Shown here piece by piece: positions 1 through 8,096 of a stretch of DNA of 38,886 nt. The stretch spans positions 1 to 38,886 of the forward strand of contig NZ_LZIS01000070.1 in the NCBI RefSeq assembly GCF_001667015.1, given 5' to 3'. This DNA comes from Mycobacterium sp. E3198 (GTDB taxonomy: Bacteria > Actinomycetota > Actinomycetes > Mycobacteriales > Mycobacteriaceae). Position numbers and translations under genes: made by a program. How positions within the stretch are numbered: the first letter of the stretch is position 1; each line of letters starts with the position of its first letter. The notes under the pieces were generated by a model that was given only the letters and a program-made list of their open reading frames with translations, did no database searches and was not told the DNA's origin.

Positions 1-1
1 G

Positions 2-1204
2 GAGCTGCCGGTCCAGCAGGTGCTGGCCGACATGGAAAGCGCCGGCATCGCCGTCGACCTGCAGCTGCTGGGCGAGCTGCAAAGCCAGTTCGGCGACCAG
101 ATCCGCGACGCCGCCGAGGCGGCCTACGCCGTGATCGGCAAGCAGATCAACCTGGGCTCGCCCAAGCAGCTGCAGGTGGTGCTGTTCGACGAGCTCGGGA
201 TGCCCAAGACCAAGCGCACCAAGACCGGCTACACCACCGACGCCGACGCCCTGCAGTCGCTGTTCGACAAGACCGGGCACCCGTTCCTGCAGCACCTGCT
301 GGCCCACCGCGACGTCACCCGGCTCAAGGTCACCGTCGACGGGTTGCTGAACTCGGTGGCCGCCGACGGCCGCATCCACACCACGTTCAACCAGACGATC
401 GCGGCCACCGGCAGGCTGTCGTCGACCGAACCGAACCTGCAGAACATCCCGATCCGCACCGAGGAAGGCCGCCAGATCCGGGACGCGTTCGTGGTGGGCA
501 AGGGCTTCGACGAACTGATGACGGCGGACTACAGCCAGATCGAGATGCGGATCATGGCGCACCTGTCCCGCGACGAGGGCCTGATCGAGGCGTTCAACAC
601 GGGGGAGGACCTGCACTCGTTCGTCGCCTCGCGGGCGTTCGGGGTGCCGATCGAGGAGGTCACCGCCGAGCTGCGGCGCCGGGTCAAGGCGATGTCGTAC
701 GGGCTGGCCTACGGCTTGAGCGCCTACGGGCTGTCCGCCCAGCTCAAGATCTCCACCGAGGAGGCCAAGGAGCAGATGGACGCCTACTTCGCCCGCTTCG
801 GCGGTATCCGCGACTACCTGCACGACGTCGTCGAGCAGGCCCGCAAGGACGGCTACACCTCCACGGTGCTGGGCCGCCGCCGCTACCTGCCCGAGCTGGA
901 CAGCAGCAACCGCAACGTGCGCGAGGCGGCCGAGCGGGCGGCGCTCAACGCGCCCATCCAGGGCAGCGCGGCCGACATCATCAAGGTGGCGATGATCGAG
1001 GTCGACAAGGCGATCAAAGAGGCCGGACTGGCGTCGCGCATGCTTTTGCAGGTGCACGACGAACTGTTGTTCGAAGTCGCGCCCGGCGAGCGCGAACCCC
1101 TCGAGGCGCTGGCGCGGCAGAAGATGGGCGGCGCGTACCCCCTGGACGTTCCGCTCGAGGTGTCGGTGGGTTACGGGCGCTCCTGGGACGCCGCCGCGCA
1201 TTGA
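2..1204 (+). CDS. polA: DNA polymerase I, C-terminal part (5'-truncated by window edge)
   Basis: The reading frame is open from the first bases, so the gene begins outside the window and only about 400 C-terminal residues are present. They form the family A polymerase domain. Motif A is DYSQIEMR (around nt 530), motif B is the RRRVKAMSYGLAYG helix (around nt 676), and motif C is QVHDELLFEV (around nt 1050), which carries the catalytic Asp/Glu. The enzyme fills gaps in excision repair and processes Okazaki fragments. The 5' nuclease domain would lie upstream and is not visible. The order polA-rpsA-coaE is the one known from M. tuberculosis (Rv1629-Rv1631). The assignment is secure. Confidence 0.97.
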   Translation, partial: ELPVQQVLADMESAGIAVDLQLLGELQSQFGDQIRDAAEAAYAVIGKQINLGSPKQLQVVLFDELGMPKTKRTKTGYTTDADALQSLFDKTGHPFLQHLLAHRDVTRLKVTVDGLLNSVAADGRIHTTFNQTIAATGRLSSTEPNLQNIPIRTEEGRQIRDAFVVGKGFDELMTADYSQIEMRIMAHLSRDEGLIEAFNTGEDLHSFVASRAFGVPIEEVTAELRRRVKAMSYGLAYGLSAYGLSAQLKISTEEAKEQMDAYFARFGGIRDYLHDVVEQARKDGYTSTVLGRRRYLPELDSSNRNVREAAERAALNAPIQGSAADIIKVAMIEVDKAIKEAGLASRMLLQVHDELLFEVAPGEREPLEALARQKMGGAYPLDVPLEVSVGYGRSWDAAAH

Positions 1205-1366
1205 GGTACCGTGAGGGCGAAAAACCGGCCGAAAATTCGCCGTGGCGTTACTTTCGCGCCAGCATCTGGTGGCCGAGTTTGTCCAGCTAGTGCCCCGTCG
1301 AGTAGCCTCGACAGGTAAATCCTGTTTTATCCCTACGACCTCACCTGTCCGGAGCAACCCAACAAC

Positions 1367-2809
1367 ATGCCGAGTCCCACCGTCACCTCGCCGCAAGTAG
1401 CCGTCAACGACATTGGCTCGAGCGAGGATTTTCTCGCCGCAATAGACAAAACGATCAAGTACTTCAACGATGGCGACATCGTCGAGGGCACGATCGTCAA
1501 AGTGGACCGGGACGAGGTGCTCCTCGACATCGGCTACAAGACCGAAGGGGTCATCCCCGCCCGCGAGCTGTCCATCAAGCACGACGTCGACCCCAACGAG
1601 GTCGTTTCCGTCGGCGATGAGGTCGAGGCCCTGGTCCTCACCAAGGAGGACAAAGAGGGCCGGCTGATCCTCTCCAAGAAGCGCGCGCAGTACGAGCGCG
1701 CCTGGGGCACCATCGAGGCCCTCAAGGAGAAGGACGAGGCCGTCAAGGGCACGGTCATCGAGGTGGTCAAGGGTGGCCTGATCCTCGACATCGGGTTGCG
1801 CGGCTTCCTGCCCGCCTCGCTGGTCGAGATGCGCCGCGTCCGCGATCTGCAGCCGTACATCGGCAAGGAGATCGAAGCCAAGATCATCGAGCTGGACAAG
1901 AACCGCAACAACGTGGTGCTGTCGCGGCGGGCCTGGCTGGAGCAGACGCAGTCCGAGGTGCGCAGCGAATTCCTCAACCAGCTGCAGAAGGGCAGCATCC
2001 GCAAGGGTGTGGTCTCCTCCATCGTCAACTTCGGCGCGTTCGTCGACCTCGGCGGCGTCGACGGCCTGGTGCACGTCTCCGAGCTGTCCTGGAAGCACAT
2101 CGACCATCCGTCCGAGGTGGTGCAGGTGGGCGACGAGGTCACCGTCGAGGTGCTCGACGTCGACATGGACCGCGAGCGGGTTTCGTTGTCGCTCAAGGCG
2201 ACCCAGGAAGACCCGTGGCGGCACTTCGCCCGCACGCACGCCATCGGCCAGATCGTGCCCGGCAAGGTCACCAAGCTGGTTCCGTTCGGCGCGTTCGTCC
2301 GCGTCGAGGAGGGCATCGAGGGCCTGGTGCACATCTCCGAGCTGGCCGAGCGCCACGTCGAGGTGCCCGACCAGGTGGTCGCCGTCGGCGACGACGCGAT
2401 GGTCAAGGTCATCGACATCGACCTGGAGCGCCGCCGGATCTCGTTGTCGCTCAAGCAGGCCAACGAGGACTACACCGAGGAGTTCGACCCGGCGAAGTAC
2501 GGCATGGCCGACAGCTACGACGAACAGGGCAACTACATCTTCCCCGAGGGCTTCGACGCCGAAACCAACGAGTGGATGGAAGGTTTCGACAAGCAGCGCG
2601 CCGAATGGGAGGCCCGCTACGCCGAGGCCGAGCGCCGGCACAAGATGCACACCGCGCAGATGGAGAAGTTCGCGGCGGCCGAGGCGGCCGGGCACGCCGG
2701 CGAACAGTCGCCGGCGAACGGCGCTCCGCCGGAGAAGGCGGCCGGCGGATCGCTGGCCAGCGACGCCCAGCTGGCCGCCCTGCGGGAAAAGCTCGCCGGC
2801 AACGCCTAA
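1367..2809 (+). CDS. rpsA: 30S ribosomal protein S1
   Basis: A 480-residue protein with four S1 RNA-binding repeats at roughly residues 36-105, 123-188, 209-277 and 294-363. Repeats 3 and 4 carry the typical GAFV and GLVHISEL signatures. The first repeat starts GDIVEGTIVKV. The C-terminal tail of about 110 residues is acidic, Ala/Glu-rich and probably disordered, as in other mycobacterial S1 proteins. S1 binds mRNA on the 30S subunit and supports translation initiation. The ATG at 1367 follows a GGAG at 1351-1354 with a long spacer. Length and position match M. tuberculosis Rv1630. coaE starts 12 bp after the stop, so the two are probably co-transcribed. Confidence 0.97.
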   Translation: MPSPTVTSPQVAVNDIGSSEDFLAAIDKTIKYFNDGDIVEGTIVKVDRDEVLLDIGYKTEGVIPARELSIKHDVDPNEVVSVGDEVEALVLTKEDKEGRLILSKKRAQYERAWGTIEALKEKDEAVKGTVIEVVKGGLILDIGLRGFLPASLVEMRRVRDLQPYIGKEIEAKIIELDKNRNNVVLSRRAWLEQTQSEVRSEFLNQLQKGSIRKGVVSSIVNFGAFVDLGGVDGLVHVSELSWKHIDHPSEVVQVGDEVTVEVLDVDMDRERVSLSLKATQEDPWRHFARTHAIGQIVPGKVTKLVPFGAFVRVEEGIEGLVHISELAERHVEVPDQVVAVGDDAMVKVIDIDLERRRISLSLKQANEDYTEEFDPAKYGMADSYDEQGNYIFPEGFDAETNEWMEGFDKQRAEWEARYAEAERRHKMHTAQMEKFAAAEAAGHAGEQSPANGAPPEKAAGGSLASDAQLAALREKLAGNA

Positions 2810-2821
2810 CCCGGTTCACTG

Positions 2822-4036
2822 ATGCTCCGCATCGGGTTGACCGGTGGCATCGGCGCCGGCAAGTCGGCGCTGTCGTCCACCTTCGCGACGTGCGGTGCGG
2901 TCATCGTCGACGGCGACGTCATCGCGCGCGAGGTGGTCCAGCCGGGCACCGAGGGGCTGGCGGCGCTGGTCGAGGCGTTCGGTGACGACATCCTGCTTCC
3001 CGACGGGTCGCTGGATCGTCCCGCGTTGGCGGCCAAGGCTTTTCGCGACGACGAGGCGCGTCAGAAGCTGAACGGGATCGTCCACCCGCTGGTGGGCAAG
3101 CGGCGCGCGGAGATCATCGCGTCGGTGCCCGGCGATTCGGTTGTCGTCGAAGACATTCCGCTGCTGGTGGAATCGGGGATGGCGCCGCTGTTCCCGCTCG
3201 TGGTGGTGGTGCACGCCGACGTCGAGGTGCGGGTGCGACGGCTGGTCGACCAACGCGGGATGCCCGAAGAGGACGCCCGCGCCAGGATCGCCGCCCAGGC
3301 CAGCGACGAGCAGCGCCGCGCCGTCGCCGACATCTGGGTCGACAACTCGGGCAGCCCGGAGGACCTGGTGCGGCGGGCCCACGACGTGTGGGACAACCGG
3401 ATCGTGCCGTTCGCGCACAACCTCAGCGCGCGCCAGATCGCGCACGCGCCGGCACGACTGGTGCCGGCCGACCCGAGTTGGCCCGAGCAGGCGCGGCGCA
3501 TCGTCAACCGGCTGCAGACGGCCTGCGGCCACCGGGCCATCCGCATCGACCACATCGGCTCCACCGCGCTGCCCGCCCTCGACGCCAAGGACGTCATCGA
3601 CGTGCAGGTCACCGTCGAATCACTCGCCGTCGCCGACGAACTCGCCGAACCCTTGTTGGCCGCCGGCTACCCCCGCATCGAGCGCCTCACCTCCGACGTC
3701 GCCAAGGACGACGCCCGCAGCACCGTCGATCGGTACGACCACAGCGACGATCCGGGCCTGTGGCACAAGCGAATTCACGCCTCCGCCGACCCGGGCCGGC
3801 CGACCAACGTGCACCTGCGGGTGGACGGCTGGCCCAACCAGCAATTCGCCCTGCTGTTCGTCGCCTGGCTGCGGGCCGACGTCGGCGCGCGCGCCGACTA
3901 CCTGGCCGTCAAGCTCCAGGCCGAACAAGCAGCGGGCGGTGACATCTCGTCCTACGTCGCCGCGAAGGAGCCGTGGTATCCCGACGCCTATCGGCGGGCT
4001 TGGGAGTGGGCCGACTCAACCGGATGGCAGCCCTAG
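2822..4036 (+). CDS. coaE: Dephospho-CoA kinase fused to a GrpB/UPF0157 domain
   Basis: A 404-residue two-domain protein. The N-terminal ~200 residues are dephospho-CoA kinase, the last step of coenzyme A synthesis, with P-loop GGIGAGKS at residues 8-15 and the conserved DGDVIAREVV acceptor region. Residues ~210-400 form a GrpB-like (UPF0157) nucleotidyltransferase-fold domain with the motif HIGSTALPAL. This fusion is normal for mycobacteria; M. tuberculosis CoaE (Rv1631) has the same layout and about the same length. The stop codon (4034-4036) overlaps the stop of the convergent gene by two bases, so no terminator space exists between them. Confidence 0.95.
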   Translation: MLRIGLTGGIGAGKSALSSTFATCGAVIVDGDVIAREVVQPGTEGLAALVEAFGDDILLPDGSLDRPALAAKAFRDDEARQKLNGIVHPLVGKRRAEIIASVPGDSVVVEDIPLLVESGMAPLFPLVVVVHADVEVRVRRLVDQRGMPEEDARARIAAQASDEQRRAVADIWVDNSGSPEDLVRRAHDVWDNRIVPFAHNLSARQIAHAPARLVPADPSWPEQARRIVNRLQTACGHRAIRIDHIGSTALPALDAKDVIDVQVTVESLAVADELAEPLLAAGYPRIERLTSDVAKDDARSTVDRYDHSDDPGLWHKRIHASADPGRPTNVHLRVDGWPNQQFALLFVAWLRADVGARADYLAVKLQAEQAAGGDISSYVAAKEPWYPDAYRRAWEWADSTGWQP

Positions 4037-4461
4037 CCGGGCACGGGCGCTCCGCATTGGAGCACGCCATTGTTGGGGCCCGGATTTCCGGGTGAGGTTC
4101 TGACGAGCTGGTCGACCTGCGTGAAAACGTTGTCGTCCACGTCGATCTCGCAGTGCACGTTCGCCGAGTAGGGGAAGTGCAGCACGATCCGCATGCCGGC
4201 CTGCCCCGGGTCGGGCAGCACCGTATTCGCCTCGAACGCGTTGCCGGGCATGGACGGAAGGTTGGTGGTGTTCGTCTGACCGCCGTTGATGATGAAGGCG
4301 GCCTGGCTGCCGGTGGTCAGCGCGTCGACCCGGGCGCGGTAGGTGATGTTGTGCAGGTCCGCCCGCGCGGTTGCGGGGCTTAGCTGGGAGCCCGCCGCGA
4401 TCACGGTCAGGGCGACGATCGGCATCCACTTGCGCTTGCTGCGGCCCATAATTGCCGACAT
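4033..4461 (-). CDS. Small exported protein of unknown function
   Basis: A 142-residue protein with an N-terminal signal peptide: basic residues (SKRKW), a hydrophobic core (IVALTVIAAG), and a likely cleavage site after ATARA at about residue 34. The mature part of ~108 residues has two cysteines (HCEID and LQCGAP) that could form a disulfide. It looks like a beta-rich secreted domain; no family was recognised. The ATG at 4461 overlaps the stop of the upstream glycosylase gene as TAATG, so translation is probably coupled. An internal ATG at 4449 is the alternative start. It is the last gene of the minus-strand repair operon. Why an exported protein belongs there is unclear; it may simply be co-transcribed. 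Confidence 0.75.
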   Translation of the reverse strand: MSAIMGRSKRKWMPIVALTVIAAGSQLSPATARADLHNITYRARVDALTTGSQAAFIINGGQTNTTNLPSMPGNAFEANTVLPDPGQAGMRIVLHFPYSANVHCEIDVDDNVFTQVDQLVRTSPGNPGPNNGVLQCGAPVPG

Positions 4462-5240
4462 TACGCCGGTTGGCACCGCGGGCACCACAGCGACGTCCGG
4501 CCGCCCACCCGGCCGTGCGCGAGGCGCGCGCCGCAGCGCGGACAGGACGGGTCCGGCTCGTCGCGCACCCCGGTGAGCCACCGCGGCAGTCCCGGCACCC
4601 GGCCATGCCGCACCGACGTGCGCAGCACCGACGTCATGGCGGCGTGCAGGCGCTTGACGTCGTCGGCGTCCAAGCCGGGAACCGGGCGGTGCGGCGCGAT
4701 CCGGGCCCGCCAGCAGATCTCGTCGGTGAGCAGGTTGCCCAGCCCGGCGATCACCGCCTGGTCCATCAGCGTCGATTTCACCCGACCGCGCCGGCCCGCC
4801 AGCAGATCGCGAAACGCCGCCAGGCCGATGCCCAGGGCGTCGGGGCCCTGCGGACCGGTCACCCGCGCGACGTCCGCGTCGGTGTCGGCCAGCCACACTC
4901 CGCGCAGCTTGCGCAGGTCGGCGTAGCGCAACTCCCCCCGATCCAGCGCGATCACCAGCCGCTCGTAGGGCTCTCGGGCGCCGCCGTCGGCGGCGTAGTA
5001 CGGGTGCCCCGTCATCCCGCTGTGCACCAACAGCGTCGGGCCGTCCGTCGGCAGCATCAGCCACTTGCCGTGCCGCCGTGGGGAATCGAACCGCCGGCCG
5101 TCCAGGCGCCGGCCCAGCGCCGCGGCGGTGGTGTTGCGCAGCACGCCGGGATCGTGGACCCGCACCCGCCGGATTCGCCGCCCCGGCAGCGTGTCGGCCA
5201 GCCGGCGCCGAAACCCCTCCACGTCGGGCAGCTCAGGCAC
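4461..5240 (-). CDS. Fpg/Nei-family DNA glycosylase
   Basis: A 259-residue member of the formamidopyrimidine-DNA glycosylase/endonuclease VIII family, which removes oxidised bases and cleaves AP sites. The mature N-terminus PELPDVE carries the catalytic Pro2 and Glu3. Position 6 is Asp where classical Fpg has Glu. A conserved basic stretch RRHGKWLML lies near residue 57. The C-terminus is a complete zinc finger, CPRCG...CPRCQ, with the DNA-binding Arg before the second cysteine pair. The GTG start at 5240 overlaps the end of the polymerase-domain gene by 8 nt. It resembles the second Fpg-like protein of mycobacteria (Rv0944 type) more than MutM. Oxidative-damage repair is inferred; the substrate is not known. 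Confidence 0.85.
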   Translation of the reverse strand: MPELPDVEGFRRRLADTLPGRRIRRVRVHDPGVLRNTTAAALGRRLDGRRFDSPRRHGKWLMLPTDGPTLLVHSGMTGHPYYAADGGAREPYERLVIALDRGELRYADLRKLRGVWLADTDADVARVTGPQGPDALGIGLAAFRDLLAGRRGRVKSTLMDQAVIAGLGNLLTDEICWRARIAPHRPVPGLDADDVKRLHAAMTSVLRTSVRHGRVPGLPRWLTGVRDEPDPSCPRCGARLAHGRVGGRTSLWCPRCQPA

Positions 5241-6126
5241 GAAGCTTCGCCAGGCGCCGCGCGGGGCCGGTCAGCGAGCGGGCGCGCCGGTACATGCCGG
5301 CCCACGGATCCGGCTGCCCGGCAAGCCGTTTGGGAATATCGCGGATCGTGAACCGATCCGCCCGCAGGCCGCGGGTGTCCAGCTCGTCCCACTCCAGCGG
5401 CGTCGCCACCGGCGCGCCCCGCCGGGCCCGGACCGAGTACGAGGCAACAGCGGTCTGCGCGTACGCGTTTCGCATGATGTCGAGGTACACCCGGTCGCCC
5501 CGCTTGTTCTTGCGGGCCTCCACGGTGCGATGCGCGGCGTCGTCGGCGGCCACCACCTCGGCCACACCGCGGGCGAACTGCCGCACGGTGTCGAAATCGC
5601 TGTCGGGGCGTAGCGGCGTCACGACGTGCAACCCGCGCGACCCGGTGGTCTGCACGTAACACGCCAGCCCGAGGTCGTCCAGGACGCCGGCCACCGCGCG
5701 CGCGGTCGCGCGCACCACGGCGAAGTCGCCGCCGGAGGGGTCGAGGTCGAACACCAGCCGGTCGGGGCTGTCCAGCCGCTGGCGCCGCGACTGCCACACG
5801 TGCAGCGTGACGCAGTTCTGGTTGGCCAGCCAGCGCAACGCTTCCGGGCGTTCGGCCATGGGATGCACCACGGTGTCGCCGCCCTCCTTGGGGACCCCGA
5901 CGCGGCCCATCCAGTCGGGCAGCGAATCGGCGAAATCTTGTTGCACCCAGCCCTGCTCGCCGATGCCGCGCGGGAACCGTTGCACGGTGAGCGCCCTGCC
6001 CTTGAGGTGCGGCAGCATCGTGTCGGCCACCTCGCCGTAGTAGTCGACCAGTTCGCCCTTGGTGATCCCGTCCTTCGGGAACATCACCCGGTCCGGGTGG
6101 GTGACCTCGACGGCGAGGCGGGGCAT
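5233..6126 (-). CDS. Stand-alone LigD-type primase-polymerase (POL) domain protein
   Basis: A 297-residue protein matching only the polymerase module of LigD (archaeo-eukaryotic primase superfamily). The metal-binding pair is present in VFDLDP (Asp127 and Asp129). The nucleotide-binding His is in GSRGLHVVTPL (His167), and the third carboxylate is in RVYLDIMRN (Asp216). No phosphoesterase or ligase domain is fused. Mycobacteria have stand-alone relatives (PolD1/PolD2, M. tuberculosis Rv3730c and Rv0269c) that fill short gaps and add ribonucleotides. The ATG at 6126 overlaps the stop of the ligase gene as TGATG, and the glycosylase gene overlaps its end, so it is part of a coupled operon. Catalytic competence is likely from the residues present. 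Confidence 0.9.
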   Translation of the reverse strand: MPRLAVEVTHPDRVMFPKDGITKGELVDYYGEVADTMLPHLKGRALTVQRFPRGIGEQGWVQQDFADSLPDWMGRVGVPKEGGDTVVHPMAERPEALRWLANQNCVTLHVWQSRRQRLDSPDRLVFDLDPSGGDFAVVRATARAVAGVLDDLGLACYVQTTGSRGLHVVTPLRPDSDFDTVRQFARGVAEVVAADDAAHRTVEARKNKRGDRVYLDIMRNAYAQTAVASYSVRARRGAPVATPLEWDELDTRGLRADRFTIRDIPKRLAGQPDPWAGMYRRARSLTGPARRLAKLRA

Positions 6127-7124
6127 CAGCGCGACTCCCGCACCACGTCCGCGGCCGCCTTGTCGGTGCGCAGGCCGAGGTAGCGCGGGTGGCGCAGCTT
6201 GCCGTCGCGCGTCCACTCGGTGAAGCCGATCTGGACCACCAGCTCGGGGCGCACCCAGCGGGCGCCGTTCTCGCGCACCAGGCCGCGGGTGAAGGGCGCG
6301 GCGTCCTGCTCGATCGGCGACAGCCGCCCGTGCAGGCGGCGCAGGGTGGCTTCGTCGAAACCGGTGCCCACCTTGCCGGCGTACACCAGGTCGCGCCCGT
6401 CGTGGTAGCCGAGCAGCAGCGCGCCCAACTCGATGCGGCTGCCTTTGGGGGCGGTGTAGCCGCCGACCACGAACTCCTGATCGCGAACGCACTTGAACTT
6501 CAACCAGTTCGGCGATCGCCGGCCGTCATACGTGGCGTCGGCCAGCTTCGCGATCACCCCCTCGTCGCCGCGCTCGCAGGCCTGCCGGTAGGCGGTGAGG
6601 CCGTCGCCGACCCGGTGGGCCGTGTAGCGCAGCGGATCGTCGAACGCGATGGCCTTGCGCAGCAACCGCTTTCGCCACAGCAACGGGACGCCGGTGGTGC
6701 ATTTCCCGTCGAGGTGCATCAGGTCGAACAGGTAGTAGAAGACACGCACCGGCGACGCCCGGGCCACCTCGGGGTCGGTGATGCCCAGACGGCCCTGCAG
6801 CCGGGCGAAGCTGGTGCGGCGACCCGCGAACGCCACCACCTCGCCGTCGACGACGAACCGCGTCGTGCGCTGGGCACCGAGCGCGTCGACGAGTTCCGGG
6901 TAGCTGCCGTTGAGCGGCTGGCGGTTTCGCGACAGCAGCCGCACCCGGTCGCCATCGCGGAACGCCAGGCAGCGCATCCCGTCGAATTTGCGCTCGAAGA
7001 TCCAGTGGGGATCGGAGAACCGCTTCTCGGTCAGGGTGGCCAGCGTCGGCGCCCGCCAGTCCGGCACCGGCTCGTCGCGCAGCGCCGCGCGCACGGAATC
7101 GGGCAGCGCGGCGAGGTCGGTCAT
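6126..7124 (-). CDS. Stand-alone ATP-dependent DNA ligase (LigC/LigD ligase-domain type)
   Basis: A 332-residue nick-sealing ligase. Motif I is ERKFDGMR with the AMP-accepting Lys46. Motif III is FYYLFDLMHLDG, motif IV is DEGVIAK, and motif V is WLKFKC. The last ~110 residues form the OB-fold domain, including TPFTRG-type and WTRDGKLRHPRYLGLR sequences. The catalytic core is complete. Size and composition resemble mycobacterial LigC (Rv3731) and the LIG module of LigD. The ATG at 7124 overlaps the stop of the phosphoesterase-like gene as ATGA, pointing to translational coupling. A role in end joining or base-excision repair with its operon partners is inferred. No ku gene is in this window. 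Confidence 0.92.
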   Translation of the reverse strand: MTDLAALPDSVRAALRDEPVPDWRAPTLATLTEKRFSDPHWIFERKFDGMRCLAFRDGDRVRLLSRNRQPLNGSYPELVDALGAQRTTRFVVDGEVVAFAGRRTSFARLQGRLGITDPEVARASPVRVFYYLFDLMHLDGKCTTGVPLLWRKRLLRKAIAFDDPLRYTAHRVGDGLTAYRQACERGDEGVIAKLADATYDGRRSPNWLKFKCVRDQEFVVGGYTAPKGSRIELGALLLGYHDGRDLVYAGKVGTGFDEATLRRLHGRLSPIEQDAAPFTRGLVRENGARWVRPELVVQIGFTEWTRDGKLRHPRYLGLRTDKAAADVVRESR

Positions 7125-7591
7125 GACCAGTCGTCCGCTTCTTCCTTGCGCCTGATCAGCAGCCACGTCTCCTCCTCGCCGTCCCGCACCCGGGTCAGCG
7201 AATAGCAGCAGCGCAGCCGCTCGCCGCTCAGCCGGAACGAAAGATGCCCGCAATCAAGGCATTCGGCCATGTCGTACCGCGTCACGTTGGCGTAGGTGCC
7301 GCTGTCGGCGACGACGACGTCCCGCGCGGCGTCGTTGAGCGGTCGGTCGTCGGTGCGGCGGGCCAGCCGCCCGTCCTTGGGTATCGTCCACGACACCAGC
7401 ACGCCGTCGATCTCCAGGCGAAGGTCGTAGTGGTCGCTGCCGGCCGCGTCGTGCTGGAGGACGAAACACGGCTGGCCGCCGGACCGGCGTCTGCGCCGGT
7501 AGTCGGTCAAGCTCAAGCGCATCCCCTGGGAATACCCGTCGGTAATGTGCGGAAACGACCGGGAAACGGCGCGCAAACGGCTAGCTGCCAT
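7121..7591 (-). CDS. LigD 3'-phosphoesterase-like (PE) domain protein, active site altered
   Basis: A 156-residue protein related to the phosphoesterase module of LigD, which trims 3' ends before ligation. Clear family sequences are FVLQHDAAGSDHYDLRLE, VLVSWTIPK and the C-terminal GHLSFRLSGERL/WLLIRRK. By eye against Pseudomonas LigD, the residues corresponding to His42, His48, Asp50, Arg52 and Lys66 are kept. The EDHPLDY segment reads DDRPLND, so His84 becomes Arg and Tyr88 becomes Asp. The following FEG...GEYGAG stretch is missing. It may be inactive or have changed chemistry. The ATG at 7591 overlaps the DUF402 stop by 11 nt. An internal ATG at 7522, preceded by AGGGG, is a possible alternative start that keeps the whole domain. 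Confidence 0.8.
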   Translation of the reverse strand: MAASRLRAVSRSFPHITDGYSQGMRLSLTDYRRRRRSGGQPCFVLQHDAAGSDHYDLRLEIDGVLVSWTIPKDGRLARRTDDRPLNDAARDVVVADSGTYANVTRYDMAECLDCGHLSFRLSGERLRCCYSLTRVRDGEEETWLLIRRKEEADDWS

Positions 7592-8021
7592 GCCAGGTCA
7601 GCTCCATGCCGTGGGTGGCCAGCCACCGGCAAAGGTCATAGTCGTTGCCGGCCAGGCCCTCGACGGCCGTCACGGCGCGCCGCACCGCCCGCTCGGCGAC
7701 CTCCGCCGTCAGCAGGCCGTGGCGCGTGGCTTCCAACAGTTCGTCGACGTCGGCCAGCGCCGCCCCGGAGCCGGTGCGGACCTCGATGTCGAGGTAGTGG
7801 TCCTCTGAACGCCACACGTGCCGGCCGGGTGTGTATTCGCCCACATCGAGGTAGTAGTCGTGGTCGCGTTCGTGGCCGGGGTTGAAGTGAAAGACGGTGG
7901 CGCGCAAGCCCAGCGACGGCAGCAGCCACGACTCGAGGTAGCGGAACTGGGTGCGGCCCGGGGTGGGGCGGGCCAGGTAGAGGCCCCACGGCCGCACGAC
8001 GTACTCGTCGACGGCCCGCAC
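7581..8021 (-). CDS. DUF402 family protein, N-terminus without a standard start codon
   Basis: A DUF402 domain protein; the family includes nucleoside di/triphosphatase-type phosphohydrolases, but the function here is unknown. Recognisable parts are RAVDEYVVRPWGLYLARPT, HFNPGHERDHDYYLDVGEY, WRSEDHYLD and a C-terminal DRWLATHG-like end. The first usable start is the GTG at 8021, giving 146 residues. The family's usual N-terminus (IHPPKHETFDLVDRTNTDPKG) is encoded in the same frame further upstream, back to 8096, but has no ATG, GTG or TTG. The frame is also continuous with the ABC transporter gene apart from its TAG at 8097-8099. Either a rare start (ATC at 8087), readthrough, or a one-base deletion or sequencing error near 8091-8095 would explain this. 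Confidence 0.75.
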   Translation of the reverse strand: MRAVDEYVVRPWGLYLARPTPGRTQFRYLESWLLPSLGLRATVFHFNPGHERDHDYYLDVGEYTPGRHVWRSEDHYLDIEVRTGSGAALADVDELLEATRHGLLTAEVAERAVRRAVTAVEGLAGNDYDLCRWLATHGMELTWHGS

Positions 8022-8096
8022 AATGCCTTTCGGATCGGTGTTGGTGCGGTCGACCAGGTCGAACGTCTCGTGCTTCGGCGGATGGATGGTCCCACC

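Noticed and set aside
6160..6168. TTGTCGGTG inside the ligase gene
   Set aside because: No TANNNT box 8 nt later on that strand, and it is within coding sequence.
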